Shown: one piece after another, positions 48,166 to 57,520 of the stretch
How the letters are laid out: each line of letters opens with the position of its first letter
Numbering within the stretch: the stretch's first letter is position 1
NCBI GenBank assembly: GCA_010015655.1
Contig: ML976673.1
Span: forward strand, 810,615 to 874,614
Direction of reading: 5' to 3'
DNA length: 64,000 nucleotides
Origin: Bimuria novae-zelandiae CBS 107.79
Taxonomy: Eukaryota > Ascomycota > Dothideomycetes > Pleosporales > Didymosphaeriaceae
Translations under genes and position numbers: made by a program
The notes under the pieces: generated by a model
Database searches by the model: none
Seen by the model: the letters and a program-made list of their open reading frames with translations, nothing else
What the model was told of the DNA's origin: nothing

Positions 48166-49319
48166 GTAGGCCACTATTGTTATTGCAGTACTATCGCGAG
48201 AAGCTTAAAGAGTTACTGCTAGGCTAGCTAAATACTTACCTAGATAAGATGTAGAGTTTCTTGTATAACGAGTACAACGTAAAAGCCTTATAGACGACTA
48301 TATAGGAGACTCTTGCCAGCATAAGGTGGAGTCGAAAAGCGGTAACTAAAGTGGTAGCTAAGCGTAACGTAGTTCTCCGTTAAGCGTTTAGAGCTTGCTA
48401 CTAGCTAGCGTATAAGGCGGAGATAGTAATAGTAATTAATAAGAGCGCTTGCAACGAGCGTATAGGCGATTAAAAATATACTTAGTTAGAAGTAAATACG
48501 CTAGTTTAGGTATTGTACTTAGCGTAAAGGTTAGAGAGGTGGAGTTTATTGCTAGCTATAGACGTTAATAGGTATCTTGATTATCTTATCTATTAGGGAG
48601 CAATTATGGCAGAGTTAATAGAGGAGTTTCTTATTAGTAAAGTGCTGCTGTATTGCACGCCGTACCTAGGGCCACGCTTAGTAATTATAATAGATAACGT
48701 ATCTATTTATTAATTAGCTAAAATTTAATAACTCTGTATAGACGCTAGGGTAGTACTCGAGTACCTATTGTCGTACTCACCTAATATGAATCCGATTGAA
48801 CAGAGCTTTAAAGCGTTAAAGTTATAAATAAAAAAGAACTTCCAGAAAGCGCCTATCTTTCAGAATTTCTCGTATTTCTTGGAGCTAGGTGTATAGGAGG
48901 GTTGCTATAACGACGAGCGGGCGAGAAAGTACTTTAGCTACTTAGGCTGGCAGGTGTGAGGTGTATAGGAGATAGAGGACTTAAGTAATTAACGCGTTAT
49001 TATTAAGTGTAAATATTACTAAGCCTAACAATAGTAGCCCGTGCGGACTTATTATTTACTAGCGTTAATTTACTTATATCGCAGTTCTATATAATTCTAT
49101 TAATAAGTTAATATAATATACGAATATTTGGGCAGCAAATTCCTTAAAATTAATTTTTATAGGCTAAAATTAGCAAAATAAAGAACGTAAATTCCTTAAC
49201 AAAAGTACTTATAACGCGCCCTATCTAGGAGCGATTAATAATATAACTAGAGCGTAAAATATAAGTAACTGCAAAATTAACGTTAGTAACCTAGCTAAAA
49301 GCTTTAGTAACTTCTTATA

Positions 49320-50700
49320 TTTGCTATATAAATAAGCTCTCCTTGTCCTTGTCCTTCTCTCGCTCCTCTCGCTCTACACGCTCTTTCTCCTTCTTTATGT
49401 TCTCTAGGCACTGAGCTTTTTGCTCTAGAGTTAGTCCTTTAAATCCACGCTACTATTAGACAGCATATACTTAAAGTTTAAGTAGTAGAGGCGATAGTAG
49501 CTCTTACACCTTTTGCTATAAGGTATACGGCATGCTAGCCTCTAAGGAATCTATAAGTATGTTAATGTCGATTTTATTATCCTTAACTATAGTAAAGACC
49601 TTTCTCACATCTTTACGATCTTTGTGTGGACCCTCGTTAAGCCACCACTATAGGAAAAGCAGTGTTATATAGTAGAGCTCCTCTACGTTACTATAAGTTA
49701 ATAGATCCTACGTCGAAACTAGCAGGTTATTTAGTAGGCGATTAGGTTCTTGCTACTAGGCAGGCGATCTTTAAGATAGCTAACTTTATGCTAATTAACT
49801 TACTATAGACGCGATTAGCAATTTAAGCATATCTTTTATTATAGGCTCGCCGTTAGAGTCGCTCCTCCTTCGCCGTCGCCTAGCCTACCCACGAGATCTC
49901 GCTATTATTAACCAAACGTTGTCTGACGGCTCTGTAACTGTACACCTTTGCAGCGACACCTCGCGGGCCCATATGGCAACTATATTGCCCTCGACGGGCA
50001 TATAATCGGAGAATCGCACCAGCAACGATTTAGTACGCTAAAAGTAGCACACATGGGCGTAGTTCGAGCACATAGTGTCCTGGCACCTCCACGCGTCCCG
50101 TATTTGGATAGCTAGCCTATTACCTATCTAGTTAATTGCCATGACGTCTGGCAGCTCAGCGAGTTAGCGATTAGTAGCGGTAAGTTATACCTAAGAGCCT
50201 TGTAGGCCACCTACGCGTGACTAACTTAAAGCAGGCACCTAAGGTAACTCTAGTAGCAGTACTAAGTTAAAATCTATACACGTAGTGGCCCCTAAGGGCG
50301 CTAATTATAGTAACTCTTTTACGCTGGTTTTTACGTTAGTAAAACGTAAGTAACTCTCCTTACGTTTAAGAGCGTTTACTATGCAATCCTTTACTAAAGT
50401 TTAACTTAAATATATAATAATAGTAAGACTTTTAATAGAGACTTTCTCCTAGGTGCTTATCTCTATAACAACGCTATTAGCCCATTTCTAAACCTCGCCC
50501 GCCGTTAGACTACTAAGTAGTTACTTATAATTGCTATCCTCCACGCCGTTAACTATCTTATTATTATAGTACGCTCTATAGCAACACCTTACGTAAGTTT
50601 TATTAATTACTTTAGCAAGCTCCTTATCTAATTATTATATAAAAGGACTTAGCTAGGCTAACGATAGGCTATCCTTTAAGTATATTTCTTACTCCTTAAC
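49320..50700 (-). pseudogene. Unidentified second gene relic inside element D
   Basis: The minus strand preserves protein-like sequence with scattered stops. Around 50160-49860 a single frame, broken only by TAG/TAA, includes AELPDVMAI, AIQIRDAWRCQDTMCSNYAH, RFSDYMPVEGNIVAIWAREV and TEPSDNVWLIIAR followed by an Arg-rich run. Near 49600-49330 it includes DVRKVFTIVKDNKIDINIL and a Lys/Glu-rich charged tail. I recognise no family. It lies tail-to-tail with the transposase and inside the inverted ends, so it is probably a second gene of this transposon or a captured host gene. Confidence 0.5.
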
Positions 50701-51082
50701 GTCTTTATCCTTAAGTTGCTCTGTCTTAGCTACCTTAGCAATAGTTACATAATTAGCTTTATTTACTATTTTTTATAAAGGTGCCCTAGCCTTTACTTTT
50801 TAGGAGTTTTTTTATAAAGTAATTTTATTATATGCGACTTTTTAGCTGCCTGCGTCGCTTAGGGTAGATTCTTACCCCCCTTAAATACTTAAGTACTCTT
50901 ACGTTTATAACTTTTGGCTAGCATTACGATAACTCTTAAGGATAATAGCAGGGTATCGTTTAGGGGAATGAATTCATGTATGGCATCCGATTGTACGGAA
51001 AAATAGGTGGGGTCAAATGACGCGCAGGAAGCGATTACCTAACAAGCGCCCAGATCACATGTGTAGCGGGATTTTACGAAAC

Positions 51083-51320
51083 CACCGATAAGCGACTGCG
51101 ACATGACTCGTGCGAACCGGCTTGCTCGATGATTGAAATCGCAATGCAATAGTCTTCGTTCTGTTTCTGATTGAAAGTGCCATCAACGGCCTGCGCAAAG
51201 ATATGTTGAATGCCGGTGGGTTCCAAGCTGGGCAGAAAGGAGCCTCCAGTTAACTAATAGATTGGTGAAGCAGATCGACCCACAACGCTTGCGAGACTCC
51301 AACCACTTCCTCCAGCAGGC
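51083..51320. promoter_or_regulatory. Short flank between element D and the Zn2Cys6 gene
   Basis: These 238 bp of normal-composition DNA must hold the promoter of the regulator gene, so that promoter lies immediately beside RIPed DNA. No TATA box is obvious. Confidence 0.35.
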
Positions 51321-52460
51321 ATGCCTTCACGCACCGAGAGAACAAGCGTAGATGCCCGAAGGCTGAGGTCTTCCTGTGATGCCTGTGGGGCGGCAAAAAC
51401 CAAATGCGATCGAACGCAGCCCCAGTGCGGTCGTTGCATCTCCATGAACCTGACCTGCATCTATGGACCGTCCAAGCAGCTCGGAAAGCGTCCGCGGAGA
51501 AGACTCGATTTGGGCCCAAGATTTTCTGATCGTAGCGAGCCGTCTACTAATACGCAGGGCCCCTATCGGAGCCCTGCTATAGAAGCCTCTGTGGCATCAA
51601 GCGATGCCGAGCATAACGAATTCGGCCCTATACTCGACTTGAGCATGACTCCACCTGACGATATCCAAGTGCCGCTACCATCAGAGCCATCTATCGCTTG
51701 GCCGCCACTTAATCTTGGGATACTGGGTGGTCCACGCCACAGGTGCTACCACGAGTCGAACGAAGTTATCCAACTACTTTCTATCCCAGAGCGATTATTC
51801 CCAGATGACGCCCCTGTCGTCCTCGATGTCTCACAGATTCTCCAGGCGAATAGACGAGCCATAGAGTCACTGAACCGTCTGGTCGCTTGTAATTGTGCCA
51901 AGAAGCGAGGACACCAGACGATGCTCTACGCCTCACTCATTTCACGTGCCTTGTGGTGGTATCGTGAGGCTGCCGGTGATGAAGCATACAGAGCCTCTAA
52001 TGCCATGGGCATTCCTTCGCCCGACACATCAACTGGAGCTACGGTACGTGATAACATTACTTCGTATGCGGATGACAAAATGCGGGAGCCACAGTGGTTG
52101 AGTCGTCGAACATTAGAACAATTACTGATTGGAGCTTCGTATGAGTAGACCCCGCCCCCCGGTACCTTCCCAGGGAACGATACCGATAGATGCGTCATGA
52201 TCAAAGCGTCATCAGTTACAGTGGGCGGCTTTGACATCGACGATCCACGAATGCAACGCGCCTTCAGGAATCAACTCATCTACCATGAAGTCAAAAAAGT
52301 GGGAGAACTGATTGAGAACTTTGCTGGGTTGGCCTCTGACGAAATTGTGCAAGAGGGCGACAAGATTTTGTTTTCAACGTTAGGGGCGTGGTTAAGAGCC
52401 GATTTCGAGAAAGCCCTTGCAGGAGTAACAAATGCGAGCAACCTTGTGTTAGAAGACTGA
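51321..52460 (+). pseudogene. Zn2Cys6/AflR-type transcription factor with one in-frame TAG
   Basis: The frame from the ATG at 51321 encodes a Zn2Cys6 cluster at residues 19-46 (C19, C22, C29, C36, C39, C46), then a basic linker (KRPRRRLDL). A helical segment (HESNEVIQLLSIPERLF, VLDVSQILQANRRAIESLNRLVAC) is typical of AflR-like regulators of secondary-metabolite clusters. TAG at 52146-52148 ends the protein at 275 aa. The same frame continues without another stop to 52460 and encodes SSVTVGGFDIDDPRMQRAFRNQL...ELIENFAGL, the conserved C-terminal AflR-family region. No intron of suitable length and phase removes the TAG. CAG to TAG is the change expected from RIP leaking from element D. A truncated protein could still bind DNA. 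Its end lies 23 bp from the convergent hydrolase. Confidence 0.75.
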
Positions 52461-52483
52461 AGATCATTCATAACGCATTTCCA

Positions 52484-53472
52484 TTAATTTTTCGATAACC
52501 AGTCATATGTCTCGGTCGCAACCCTCTCCGGCTGGTCCAGCATTATCAGGTGTCCAGCGTCCGGCACAACAACAAACTCCTTGAACGAGTCCGCCAACTT
52601 CTCCACCAGGCTCTCAAGCTTCTCCTTGAGTATCCATTTATCCTGCTCACCCCACATGATCTTCACCGGACACTCGATCTGCCTGTAGAGATCCTTGTCG
52701 AGCATCTCTGCAACATCTGCATCATTTGCCTGCGCAATCTGCCTCATAAAACTGCTTTGTTTTGCTTCGGCGACCGAGGGATCTTTGTCGGTCCAAGGTT
52801 CAGCAAGGATGTCTTCCCACACCCGGCTGAAGGCTTTTGGTGCATGCGAGGCACTTCGTATCACTGCCCGTATCATCGCTTCAAAGATGTCGGGAGGGAG
52901 CTGGAGGAACGTTTTCGCCTCCGAGCGGGCCAACTTATAGAAACCGTCACCCCAGGGAAGCACAGCGTTGGTGTCCAGGAACAGAAGGCTTCGATATTTG
53001 AGACTGTGGAGCAAGCTTGCTCGCAAAGCAATGGCGCCGGCGATGTCGTGTGCAATCACCGCGGGTCTCCGTTCACGATCGTCTTGGTCGAGTTGAAGGT
53101 GCTGGAACAAATCGGCGAGCACGGAAGCCTGTGTTCGCACCGACGTATCTACCCATATCTGTAAATATCTTTAATCCATTTCAAATTCGATTCTCCTCAC
53201 TCACCTCCTTCGAACAAATCGCCTCCAGTCTTTCCATCGTTGTTGCGATAATCCTGCGACTCGCCATACCCGGCTAGGTCATATAACACCACGCGATAGC
53301 CACCTCTGCTCTGAAGCGCTTTCGCAAGTGGTTTGAACACAGCGGAAGACCACGGGGTTCCGTGGACGAATACGACCGTTCGTGCGTGACTGTTCGCTTC
53401 GCCGAAAACACCGTATTTGATCGTCCACCCGTTAGAGGAAGACGATTGCGAAAGTTTCAAATCTTGTGCCAT
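52484..53472 (-). CDS. Alpha/beta hydrolase with Asp nucleophile (epoxide hydrolase/dehalogenase-like)
   Basis: Two exons, 53472-53205 and 53148-52484, encode 310 aa. The 56-nt intron (53149-53204, GTGAGT...TAG) is fixed by phase; the nearer CAG acceptor would shift the frame. The oxyanion loop is FVHGTPWSS, and the nucleophile elbow AVIAHDIAGAIAL has Asp where lipases have Ser, as in epoxide hydrolases and haloalkane dehalogenases. The acid is likely in IMWGEQDKWI and the base is the His of DAGHLIMLDQPE. There is no signal peptide. The substrate is unknown. Its 3' end nearly touches that of the AflR-like gene, and a shared old metabolite cluster is possible but unproven. Confidence 0.85.
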
Positions 53473-54358
53473 TTTAATATTTTAGGGCTACTTGTTCTGT
53501 GATGTATTTTTGGGGAGTTGCCCTTGTGCTTATATACTGGAGTTGTTCGTCTTAAGGGAGCGTGGTACTGTTGGGTTAGGTACCCTATGACGCAAGATGT
53601 GCGGTTGCTTGCTCTGGAAGTCGCAAATCAGAACGTGGGAAGCGTAAACATCGAGAACAAGAACATCCATGTTGCGCATGGCGCTCGCCACTGTGTTGCA
53701 TTGCGCTCGTATTAGGAACTTACTTCTTATCTCTACGCAAAGCTCCCAGTCGCATGCTATGTTATCGTTGCTTTCTTGATTTCGATAGAGAGGGGCGATA
53801 ACTTCGATCGTGGTTATTGATTCACATATTTTGCATGGAAGGTAGCGCACAGCAGCGGCACTCCACTGGAATGAACAAGGTAGGGATCCATGTATGTGGA
53901 CGTTTTGGTCTCACGTGTACTGACGATTGAACCATTTTTTTAGGTCCCACACGGCGCCTGGTGCCAGGGGCCAAAAGAACGTAGACGACGTCAGGGCCTC
54001 GGGGTCTGAGATCGACAAGTTCGGGATTCCGACTGATCGTCCCAGAGCATGATTAAATTGTAACAACGAGCAACGAGTCCCACGCTGCAAGATGAGTCGA
54101 ATTGTGTCATGCCTCAGCCAAAGACGCCCCATGAGGCTAATCTAAAAGTGGCAATCGGCTAACGCTAGCTGGCAACTCCAAATGTGAAGAACTTCATCGT
54201 TTCACCGCCTGCGGCACCGACTCAAGATGAAGTGATTGCTACGTGAGTGATGGCTTAGCTATTGCAATCGGCGCGACTGTTGAGGCAGGTATAAAATCGC
54301 TGCCTCCCGAAGGTCGTCTCAACATATCTACCCAAACGGAGCACCACCGAAAGCCACA
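53473..54358. other. Intergenic region between divergent hydrolase and glycosyltransferase
   Basis: These 886 bp should hold both promoters. TATAAAA at 54290-54296 is 63 bp before the glycosyltransferase ATG. Small open frames (53530-53850 and 53911-54132, minus) have no recognisable family. Confidence 0.45.
54290..54296 (+). promoter_or_regulatory. TATA box upstream of the glycosyltransferase
   Basis: TATAAAA, 63 bp before the start codon at 54359, flanked by GC-rich sequence. Confidence 0.45.
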
Positions 54359-55645
54359 ATGCTCGACACAACAACAGCCACGTCAACAAGCACATTCAAC
54401 ACCATGGAATCACCCGCATACCCCCTCCCACCTAGCGTCCATGCGCTTCCACCATCGTCCCTAGACCTCCGCCCCGACGCCCAAATCGACCACGCCATCC
54501 TCCACCCCGGCCCCATCACCTCAGAGAAAAACATCTGGTTCTTCTGGCACACGGGCTTCACGCACATGCATCCTTACACCCGCCGCAACATCCGCGCCTG
54601 GCACCGCCGTTTCTCGCGCTCCGGCTGGACAATCCGCGTTCTAGACCGCCAACCCTCCTCACCTCTCAACATAGAAAATTTCCTAGACGTCAATGACGAA
54701 GCTACTTTTCCCCGGGCGTTTACAGAAGGGGTTATTGGTGGGGAGTATGCGGCCCAGCATACGTCCGATCTCGTGCGTTGGCCGCTGCTGCTCAAATACG
54801 GCGGTGTGTACGCTGATGTTGGGCTCATGCAAATCGGCGACTTGGACGGGTTGTGGAATGCTACGATCGGCGACCCTGCCTCACCGTGGGAGGTTGTCTC
54901 GTATAATGCCGGCGGACCGTCTAGTCGTAGCTTGACAAACTACTTCCTGTGCGCAGGGAAGGATAACGCGCTGTTCGCGCGGTGCCACAAGCTGCTCCTC
55001 TTGCTGTGGGCCGCGGATGGCGGGAAGAGCTCCACCGACGGTATGTGCGACAGCCCGCTGTTGAAGGGCGTCCCAAACATGGGCGGGACGTTTAGCGTGC
55101 CGGGTATTGTGCAAGAGGATGGTACGAGGATCGAGGCGGCGGACGTGGGAAGGTTGCTTACGGATTATATTATCCAGGGGCAGGCGATGACGATGGTGAT
55201 GAGTTGCGTGGACGAGGACGATGGATGGGATGGTCCAAAGTACTGTGCGGAGCACGTTTACGCGGTGGAGTATATGCAGGGGTCGCAGCTTATCAATGAG
55301 TTTACGGCGTGGGATGGGGAGAAGGCGTTTAGGTTGATGTCTCTACCACTTCCCAAGGAAGAGGAGGAGGAAAGCGAGGAGCAGCGAGAGGCGAGATTGA
55401 TTGTTGAAGGGTGTCTGAGCAGGAGCTTTGGGTTCAAGCTCGCGCATGGGCTTATCATCAAGGTTCTGGGACAGACGCTTGGGTCGTTGTGGAGAGCGAA
55501 CGAGGGCGCGGATGATGTGCCGGGGACGTATGCGCATTGGCTGAGGCATGGCACAATGTACTGGTGTCCAGACGAGTTGCCGGAGAGGCAGGAGTGGCAG
55601 GTTGAAGAGCCGATTAAGAGGGGCCCGTTGTTGCGCGAGAACTGA
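54359..55645 (+). CDS. Capsule-polysaccharide-synthesis-type glycosyltransferase
   Basis: A single exon of 428 aa; ATG 54359 is used, and an internal ATG at 54404 (MESPAYPLP) is an alternative. IWFFWHTGF and NIRAWHRRF lie near the N-terminus. SDLVRWPLLLKYGGVYADVG is the conserved substrate-site block of Caps_synth/Gly_transf_sug enzymes, with Asp residues in the YADVG position where a DXD-like metal site is expected. No signal peptide or membrane segment is clear. An acidic insertion (PKEEEEESEEQREAR) lies before the C-terminal helix-rich part. Such fungal genes are usually of unknown substrate. It is convergent with the next gene, 55 bp apart. Confidence 0.82.
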   Translation: MLDTTTATSTSTFNTMESPAYPLPPSVHALPPSSLDLRPDAQIDHAILHPGPITSEKNIWFFWHTGFTHMHPYTRRNIRAWHRRFSRSGWTIRVLDRQPSSPLNIENFLDVNDEATFPRAFTEGVIGGEYAAQHTSDLVRWPLLLKYGGVYADVGLMQIGDLDGLWNATIGDPASPWEVVSYNAGGPSSRSLTNYFLCAGKDNALFARCHKLLLLLWAADGGKSSTDGMCDSPLLKGVPNMGGTFSVPGIVQEDGTRIEAADVGRLLTDYIIQGQAMTMVMSCVDEDDGWDGPKYCAEHVYAVEYMQGSQLINEFTAWDGEKAFRLMSLPLPKEEEEESEEQREARLIVEGCLSRSFGFKLAHGLIIKVLGQTLGSLWRANEGADDVPGTYAHWLRHGTMYWCPDELPERQEWQVEEPIKRGPLLREN

Positions 55646-55700
55646 GCAGATGGGTCTGAAGCGGTTTGAGGACCAGAACGACGAGCGGAGGACCACGAAT

Positions 55701-56986
55701 CTACAACCGCATCATCCACTCCCCAAATGTATACTGAACCGCACTCCTCGTCCACGCAAGAATATCCTCCCTTTCCGCCCTCCGGCCAAGAGCCGTAACA
55801 GCCCGCTCATCCAATCCCTCCACATCGCGAAAAATCTCATTATACGCATGAACATGCGCCCGACGGCATGCGGCTTCGAACCTCTCCACTAGCGCCAGAT
55901 ACTCGTCCACTGAAGTCATCGGGATGTGCAAGAAGCGATCCTCGTCCCAAAAGAGCAGGCCCAGGTGCAGGAAAATGCGTCGGTAGTACCGGATAGACAT
56001 GCCAACGTCATCAGCAATCGAGTGTACGATGTCCCACCCATAACCTGACCGGATACCCTCAGACGTCAAATCGTCGGCGACGTGAGTATAGTTTTCATTC
56101 CCTGCATCATTTGCGCGCACAAACCGCATGGAGGGCACGCCCGTCGGCGTCGCATCCCCACCCCTCCCCTCCAGCGTAAGCCACAGACTCGCAAGCACCC
56201 CGGGATCAGGCCAAGTCTCATAATATCGCCACGCATACGTAGACGCGTCGCACAGTGTCCTTCGAGACGGTAACTTCGCGTCGACGAGGTAGTGCAATTC
56301 CGAGCCAGTACGTCGCCCGACACCTTCGAAAAACGCGTTGACCGCAACCATAAACTCAAGCAACCACACCGGCAGCGTGTTCATGAATACCCTCCTGTCC
56401 CCCTGCAGCCCAATATACCCCGTATATATCCTCAACAGCAAGAACGCGGCCGCGATACGTGCGTACTCCGTCGACGAGAGATCGATGCTGGAATGACACG
56501 CGTCTAGGGATGACACAACGTCTAAGATAGCGAGTACGCTATCCGCATACAAGTTGACCATCTCATCAACTTCCTCCATCGCGTCTGCTAACTCGTACAA
56601 CACCACCAACGAATCATCCCGAGCGGAGATCCAGGGGTTCACCACCGACATACTCCCCACGTCACCCATTTTCCCGAGAAACTCAATGATATACTGCGGA
56701 CATAGCTGCACGCTCGGAACCGTGTCGAGGAGCCATGCCAGGCAGACAAGGTTGCCCAGCTGTCCTTGGTTGCGCACAATATCTCTTAAATACGTCTGCG
56801 GGTGGTGTAGGAAGAGTGCTTTGATGGTGGGGCAGAGATTGATGAGGCAGCGTGTCGATTCGAGGTCGCACTTGCAAAGGATGAGCCTGGCGTTATGTTA
56901 GCGGTGCGACGGAGCTGGGTGATGGGGGTGTATTTGGACATTTGTAACTCTGGCGCTAGGCTTTCGAAAGGGAATGCGGAGGACAT
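55701..56986 (-). CDS. F-box-like fungal protein of unknown function
   Basis: Two exons: 56986-56949 and 56886-55701, 407 aa. The 62-nt intron (56887-56948) has a GTTACA donor, a GCTAAC branch and a CAG acceptor; joining gives FESLAPELILCKCDLESTRCLINLC, an F-box-like opening (xLPxEL...L..S...L...). The rest is helical with no catalytic motif (for example DDSLVVLYELADAMEEVDEM and DDVGMSIRYYRRIFLHLGLLFW). F-box proteins recruit substrates to SCF ubiquitin ligases, but here only the first ~50 residues support that. The GTTACA donor is weak, though the phase and conserved junction favour it. Confidence 0.7.
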
Positions 56987-57520
56987 ACTCGACCGTTAAT
57001 AATGGAGTGTTTTTCAATGTGGGCGTGGATGTTGCAAGGGCGTGAAGGAGGTATAAGAGGGGATGAATGGGGCTGTTGCCTGGAGGAATTGTCACGTGAT
57101 TTCCACTTAGCCCTGTACCAGACCGACGTCGTTAATAGAGGATACTGGAAACAAACATCACAATGTATTAACGAGCGCTCAATAACACGACCAGGAGCAG
57201 ACGGAAGCAAACAAACGCAATTTAATATTAAAACACGGCTCTAGGCCGTCGAATCTCCAAAAAGCCTTCAAAAAAGCCTCTCCCAGGCCATCTCATACGC
57301 GCACCCGTACACATGCTCGCCTATATCGTCACAGATTCCCACCAGCCATCATGAAAGGAAGAATGAGCTCGACCGAAAGAAACACGCTATGCACATCGCC
57401 GACGTGAAGACCCTTGAACGCCAATCTATGCCTTCAAAAACATGTAATACGTTGAAAAACAAGACGATATGTATTCAGAAACTGTGTTTTGTCTTCTGAC
57501 GTGGCGCTGACTTCGGCGAC
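56987..57520. other. Intergenic region between the F-box-like and RCC1 genes
   Basis: 534 bp with the promoter of the F-box-like gene and the 3' UTR of RCC1. No feature supported. Confidence 0.4.

Larger units (their letters stand above)
42336..51082 (+). mobile_element. RIPed Tc1-like element D with a nested copia element
   Basis: Perfect 28-bp inverted ends (42336-42363 and 51055-51082; starting GTTTCGTAAAATCCCGCTAC), with TA about 5-7 bp outside each. Without the nested copia it is about 3.2 kb. On the plus strand after the copia element (48166-48870) is a DDE_3 transposase relic: SACNERIGDQKYT, then GAIMAELIEEFLISKVL, IIIDNVSIY and YSPNMNPIEQSFKALK, the order seen in fungal 'DDE superfamily endonuclease' genes. 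The acidic residues of the first motif are mutated. The right 1.8 kb holds a separate minus-strand coding relic. Confidence 0.85.

Noticed and set aside
52142..52180. Intron that would remove the TAG of the AflR-like gene
   Set aside because: The only GT...AG pair (GTATGA to CCCAG) is about 35 nt and would shift the frame away from the conserved C-terminus.
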